Shown: piece after piece, positions 59,102 through 64,000 of the stretch
Layout: each line of letters starts with the position of its first letter
Numbering within the stretch: the first letter of the stretch is position 1
Assembly (NCBI RefSeq): GCF_954871325.1
Contig: NC_088777.1
Location: 6,611,366-6,675,365, forward strand
From: Gordionus sp. m RMFG-2023
Lineage: Eukaryota; Nematomorpha; Gordioida; Chordodea; Parachordodidae
Direction: 5' to 3'
DNA length: 64,000 nt
Notes under the pieces: model-generated
The model's input: only the letters and a program-made list of their open reading frames with translations
The model's database searches: none
Told to the model about the DNA's origin: nothing
Translations under genes and position numbers: made by a program

Positions 59102-60465
59102 TATTTAAAATTTTATAGAAAATTGAGATTTTTGCAAGAATTATATATTTTATATAAAGAAATTCATTATCTTAGTAAAATTAATTTTATTTCTGATGAG
59201 GTAATATGAGAAAGGGAAAAAGAGTTGTAGAAGGGATGTACATGTAATCAAATAAAATGAAGATATTCTTTAATAATTTATAATTAGAATACTAAAAAAC
59301 AAATGAATTAATCTTATGGAGGTTTGTGACAAAAGTTATCTTCAATACTTTTTCCTTGCCATAAATTGGTTTATATTATTCAAATTTTTATAACATTTTT
59401 TTTTAAATATACTTTTATAATAAAATAATGCTTTATAAATTTTGACAAGAATGATTTAAATTTAAAATTTATTATTCAGCAACTTTGTTTTATGCATATC
59501 TTCTTTAATAAATATTTGAAAATGGATAAATTATATTTCTTTTTGCATTAGAAGAAGAAATATTTTTTCAAAATTCTCCTCTAGAATAAGAAGGAAAATG
59601 ATAATTTTATTGAACATTTATAAGTAAATTAGAGATATTTCAGATAAAAGCATATGAAATTATTCATTTCAAACCCTTTAATTATGAAGAGGGGATGATG
59701 GATTAGAGTTATAATGCTATAGTTTCTGAAAATTTTACTATAGAATATTTTATTTAACTAGGAAATAGCAGCATGGTTCATAGATGGAGGAGGGGGTATA
59801 TTTCCTACAAAATATTTTCCCTAAAACAAATTTACATTATTTTATTAAGTATTCTACTTATTCGTATTATTTAAAATTAATAGAATGTAAAAGGTGCTGA
59901 AAATAGCCCTACCCTAAAAGTAAGCTAGCTTATATTTAAAGGAAGTTTCAGTAGTTATTGAACAAATAATTTGATCGATTAAATTACCCAAACCCAGAAC
60001 CCGAACCCTCTTTAAAAATTTTAAGTTCAGGGTCCAATCTTTTTCAAAATAATTTTTTTTTTATTTTAAACTTTCATTTTATTTATTTTAAATTATTTTT
60101 TAAAAATAATATAATATAAAAAACATGTAATTTTACGATTTTCATTTATAAAAGATTTCCTGTTTAAAAAGAGTTCCTATTTAAATCAATTATTTTTTTA
60201 TTATTCAAAAAAAAATTATTTAAAAAAAAATCGTTTTTAAACATTTTTTGATGATTTTTTTCGTGGAATCATTTATAAGAGTCGGCCATTTTTCGTTAAA
60301 TTTTTAAATTTTACTCTTTTAAAAGTTTTTTTTTATAAATGACAATAATATATAATAAAATAATATCTATTATAGGATATTGTTGTTTGTAGATTAATAA
60401 ATTGATAGTAGAGGAGAAAGAGAAAAAAAAACAATTTAGATTAAATAAGTGAAATTAAAATATAT
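59102..60465. other. AT-rich DNA, no gene seen
   Basis: Simple AT sequence. The stretch near 59990-60060 has an inverted GGTT(C)GG-like phrase (CCAAACCCAGAACCCGAACC) that may be a MITE end. Confidence 0.35.
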
Positions 60466-60860
60466 ATATAAATGGTGGCTATTTATTTATAAATTAAATT
60501 TGATAATCACTAGAATATGTCATATCTAAATTATAATTTAAATAAGGCAACATCTGTTAACTATTTTGTAATTGCAAATTTAGTTTAGAAAATTTAATTT
60601 AAATGATTAGGTTGTTAAAAAAAAATCAAATTATAATGCATTAAATATAACATGAATTAAATTAAATAAATGCAATTAAAAAATATATAAATGGTGACTA
60701 TTTATAGAGTAAATTTATTAATCAAATAATATTTCCTGGAATATGTCATACCTAAATTATACTTGAAATTAGGCAAATCTGCAATCCATTTTGTGATTAC
60801 AAATTTAGTTGAGATAGTTTTATTTAAATTTAAATAATTTGTTAAAAATTAAATTTGTAG
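60466..60860. repeat. Two direct repeats, ~219-bp period, before the hAT transposase
   Basis: AATGGTG(G/A)CTATTTAT, AATATGTCATA.CTAAATTAT and TTTTGT.ATT.CAAATTTAG recur in order at 60471 and 60690. They end just before the transposase ATG and may be subterminal repeats of that element. Confidence 0.65.
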
Positions 60861-61983
60861 ATGAAAATCAAGGATTTATTAGTCGAATATTTCAAATTTA
60901 ATGAAATGGGAGATTCTGAATGTAGAATATGTGAAGTAGTATTAGCAGGTAGTTTTAATAGCAATTTAAAAAGACATACTAAGAGAATCAGAAACAATTC
61001 GATGCGTATTTAGGTTAAAAAAAACTAAAATCATAGAAACCTTGACTAAAACCTCGATAACTACCAAATCTGACATAAAAGAATACTATATTAATATTGA
61101 AAGATATCATACACAAATATCTAGTCATATTTCGATGTCAGAAGAAGATTTGACAAATGCTTTGATTGAGATGGTGACCTTTATTGGCTGCACTTTTTCA
61201 ATAATTAAAGACTCAGGGTTTAAAAAATTTATTGACCCTATTACCAAAGCCCTGGTTGTGTCCACCATTTACTATAAAATTAAAGAATTGATTACAGATT
61301 AGTCTAATAAAATAGGAAAAAAATTAAAAGAGAAACAAAAAATAAAATTAGTTTGTTTAAAAATTGATTCTGCTAAACGATTAGATAGAAACATTTTGGG
61401 AATAAATATCCAGTATGCTCGAGTTAATATTATCGTGTTGAGAAATAGAAATTTAGCAATGAAAGAAATAGCTACAGGTGATAATACTAAAAAAATGATT
61501 TTAGAGACCCTGAATAAAGATGGCATTCCATTAAATAACCTTAACACTATAACAACCGATAATAGTACAAATTTAATCAAGTCGGGTGTGAATTGGGATG
61601 AAGAAGATATAAATGATGATATAATACTGTTTGCGATATGCTGGATTGATTGTTAAAATTGTAAGGTTTTTATATGGAATTTGTTACAACAGAGGAAGTT
61701 ATTCAAGGAAACAGAATGGGATTCAATAGCTAACATGCGTGTAGTTTTGAATCCACTTAAGGTGACAATCTTGAGGCTACCATCGAAGCAAATGTGCCTC
61801 TCCAATTTTTATGGCATTTGGATAAAATGCCGTTTAGAATTGTAAAAAATAGACAATAATATTTACAATAAGATATAAGGACATATGATAGAGAGGATAC
61901 TTATTTAAATAATAATATTCTTTATGCATCACTACCCAGATATCAAATCCTATTAACCATTGATCAGGAAGAGATTGCTAGAG
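60861..61983 (+). mobile_element. hAT transposase remnant with BED-type zinc finger
   Basis: From ATG at 60861: MKIKDLLVEYFKF, then the BED finger ECRICEVV..NSNLKRHTKR (C..C..H; the last His is not in place), stop near 61011. Then KSDIKEYYINIERYH (61080) and MSEEDLTNALIEMVTFIG, IIKDSGFKKFIDPI (61130-61250), KLVCLKIDSAKRLDRNILGI (61345-61405), LKDG-type TTDNSTNLIKSG (61550-61590), and near 61910-61980 NNNILYASLPRYQILL, the conserved region before the hAT dimerisation domain. Multiple stops and frameshifts. The coding part ends abruptly at 61984, where another hAT end begins, so its own C-terminus was cut off or displaced. Confidence 0.8.
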
Positions 61984-62520
61984 TAGAAGTTTGCATTGGG
62001 TAGGTTTTTGAACCATAAGCCCGCCCATCCAATATTTTAATAAAATTTAACCCGCCCGCCCATTAGTCTAAAATTCTTTACCCATCCCCTCGCCCTCCCA
62101 TTATATAAAATATTTTACGCGCCCAACCATTATTTATAAAAAATTTTACCCCAAACCCGTTATTATAAAATTTAATTATAGCCATTCTTTCAATTTTTTA
62201 AGCATCTAATAAAGATATTTCAGCATTACACCTCTACAAGAAATTTTATAAGAAAATTACTAGGCATAAAAAAATTTTCAATTTAATTTATGGACAATTG
62301 ATCAAATAAAATATTATGAAAAAAATATAAAGAATTATAATGCAGAAATAATAATAAATCGACATTTTGTGGATTCAAAACACGTCCTTCTTTGTTCCAA
62401 AAACCTTCCAGCAATGCTAAATTTCTCGTTCAGAAGAAGCACTAGTTGCAGGAATTGCGAATATTTTCTTGCTAATCTTGATAGCTTTGGCAAATCTCTT
62501 TCCTTGTTTTCCACCAAAGT
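61984..62520 (-). mobile_element. 3' end of a second, oppositely oriented hAT
   Basis: On the minus strand, 62517-62335 reads DLPKLSRLARKYSQFLQLVL, then EKFSIAGRFLEQRRTC and KCRFIIISAL, the hAT dimerisation domain. It is followed by GGGCGGG-type boxes and an end whose complement is TAGAAGTTTGCATTGGGTAGG (61984). The same terminal design is used at 50877. It abuts the plus-strand transposase at 61983, so it inserted there or was joined by rearrangement. The 5' part is missing and the foldback element follows at 62626. Confidence 0.7.
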
Positions 62521-62625
62521 AGTTTTAAATATACAAGAGTTTTTATGATACCAAAAAAGGACATTTTATTTAATATACAAAAAAGTTCAAGACCATTTTT
62601 AATTAATATTTAATTAATAATTTTA

Positions 62626-63710
62626 AATAAAGAAATATGAACAACAGATATAAATGAAAATATCCTAACATGAGTGTCAGGGATTTGTTATATGGGTGAC
62701 ATTTTTTTGGACCTCCATTTTAAAAATAAACAAAGCAACATTTAAAAAAAAAAGATTAAAAGATAGAGAAATGCCGTCATAAGATAATAATTAAACAAAT
62801 TCAAAGAAATATGAACAACAAATGAAAATCAGAATATTCTAACATGAGTCAAAGAATTGTTATATGCCCGACATTTTTTTTGGGCCTCCATTTTTAAAAT
62901 AAACAAAACAACATTTTTTAAAAATATTAAAAGGAGGAAATTATAAAAAAATTAAACATCAAAAATAGTTGTCTTTTCTAGGAATAAAAAAAAATCATTT
63001 ACTTAATAAATCAAAATATAATTAGGTAGCTTTGGAAGCATGCACACTCTCTTATTAGTTTAAGTATTAGAGAAAAAAGTGATAATAATTTTCTCGTCAT
63101 TGAAAATGAAATCACAATTTTTTTTAAAATACATTTCAGAAAAGAAATATCTTGAAATTCTTTATAAATTTTTGGCTTTCCATCAATTTTAATTATTTAA
63201 TTTAGATGAATCATTAATTTTTCCTTAATATTTACTTTACGTATATATTTATATATTACCTTGAATTTTTATTACAGAAATGATTTTTTTTATTCCTAGA
63301 AAAAAAAAACTATTTTTGAATTTGATTAATCATTTTATAATGTCATTTCTCCATCTTTTAATTTTTTTTTAAAAAAAATGTTGTTATTTTTATTTTAAAA
63401 ATGGAGGCCGAAAAAAAATGTCGGACATATAACAAGTTCCAGCCTCATGTTAGAATATTCTCTCATTTGTTGTTCTTATTTCTTTGAATTTGTTTAATCT
63501 TATAACATCATTTCTCTATCTTTTAATTTTTTTTCTTTAAATGTTGTTTTGTCCATTTTAAAAATGGAGGCCCAAAAAAAAATGTCGGGCATAATAAGTC
63601 CCTGACTCATGTTAGAATATTATCCTTTTCATTTGTTGTTAATATTTCCATTTCCATTTATACTTTAATACAATCAGACAATCATCGAAAATTTTTTGAA
63701 ATCACAATCA
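62626..63710. mobile_element. Two-armed foldback element with inverted ~165-bp repeat units
   Basis: Two direct units (GACATTTTTTTGG.CCTCC at 62698 and 62871) are followed by a unique centre (62966-63290; TTTTTGGCTTTCCATCAATT at 63168). Two inverted units follow (GGAGGCC.AAAAAAAATGTC at 63403 and 63565), then an end, CAATCATCGAAAATT, that matches inversely the start of the one-armed copy at 56395. The motif GCCCGACATTTTTTTTGGGC is itself a small hairpin. No coding sequence. Confidence 0.75.
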
Positions 63711-63745
63711 TCGAAAATTGTTTAAAATCATACTAGCGACACAAC

Positions 63746-64000
63746 TGGAAGTCTGCATTAAACGGTTTGCCCTCCCGCCCAGGTCTGCCTATACTTTGAA
63801 TAGGTGTGGTCGAATTTTTTAAAACATTTTTAACATTGGGCGGCAGGCAGTTTATAAATTTTTTAAAGTAATGGGCGGACCTGAACTGGAGAATTTTTGA
63901 TATTTTTCAGGCGAAATGAGCAGAAAATACTTCAATTTATTAAAAATAATAGTTTTATTTCATAATTTTGCGTATTATATAGTAATTAAATATACATTAA
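63746..64000. mobile_element. Left end of a further hAT of the TAGAGGTTTGCA family, cut by the window edge
   Basis: TGGAAGTCTGCATTAAACGG is followed by GCCCTCCCGCCCAGG and GGGCGGCAGGCAG, the same end design as at 61984 and 50877. It continues past the right edge. Confidence 0.6.

Overview
The window is eukaryotic nuclear DNA, very AT-rich (about three quarters A+T by eye), with no bacterial signals, no CRISPR and no rRNA. Short exons between GT..AG introns, hAT and Mutator-like DNA transposons, Ty3/gypsy-like fossils and small secreted cysteine-containing proteins point to an invertebrate animal. I cannot name the phylum. All long open frames lie in decayed transposons. The host coding sequence sits in exons too short to appear as ORFs, and I found it by matching splice sites, reading phase and protein motifs by eye.

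Host genes. (1) 229-1568 (-): a CAP/SCP/PR-1 protein in at least five phase-consistent exons, with both CAP signatures and a C-terminal four-cysteine tail. (2) 30179-32185 (+): a five-exon gene for a small secreted protein with a signal peptide and a hydrophobic, GPI-like tail. (3) 34597-39058 (+): an exon with a lustrin-type cysteine pattern joined in phase to a Thr-rich/cysteine-rich terminal exon; first exon not found. (4) 50319-54539 (-): a four-exon gene, every intron in phase 1, again signal peptide to GPI-like tail, with a well-placed TATA box. Weaker candidates are a cysteine-rich gene at 12003-12262 (-), a multi-exon chain at 16288-17238 (+), and isolated exons near 11.4, 12.5, 15.1, 23.2, 29.2, 33.7 and 34.3 kb. 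Genes 2 and 4 match no family I recognise and are the most novel coding content.

Transposons. A 1.6-kb Mutator-like foldback element (35822-37458) with a perfect 9-bp target duplication lies in the big intron of gene 3. A hAT with a cytosine-rich-ended 1.8-kb body (57287-59093) has perfect 15-bp ends and a perfect 8-bp duplication, and carries a nested MITE. Another hAT (50877-51969) lies in the last intron of gene 4. Several GC-ended hAT MITEs, a foldback family with ~165-bp subterminal repeats (56.4-57.2 and 62.6-63.7 kb), and three copies of the C-terminal part of a LINE-type element with a putative restriction-like endonuclease (6.2-6.9, 42.3-43.1, 46.8-47.2 kb) complete the list. Ty3/gypsy-like fossils lie at 2.6-4.1 kb and 23.7-28.1 kb.

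The rest is AT-rich intergenic and intronic DNA with a strongly decayed ~200-270-bp satellite (4.3-5.1 and 7.9-9.1 kb), several degenerate tandem repeats and long G or C runs.
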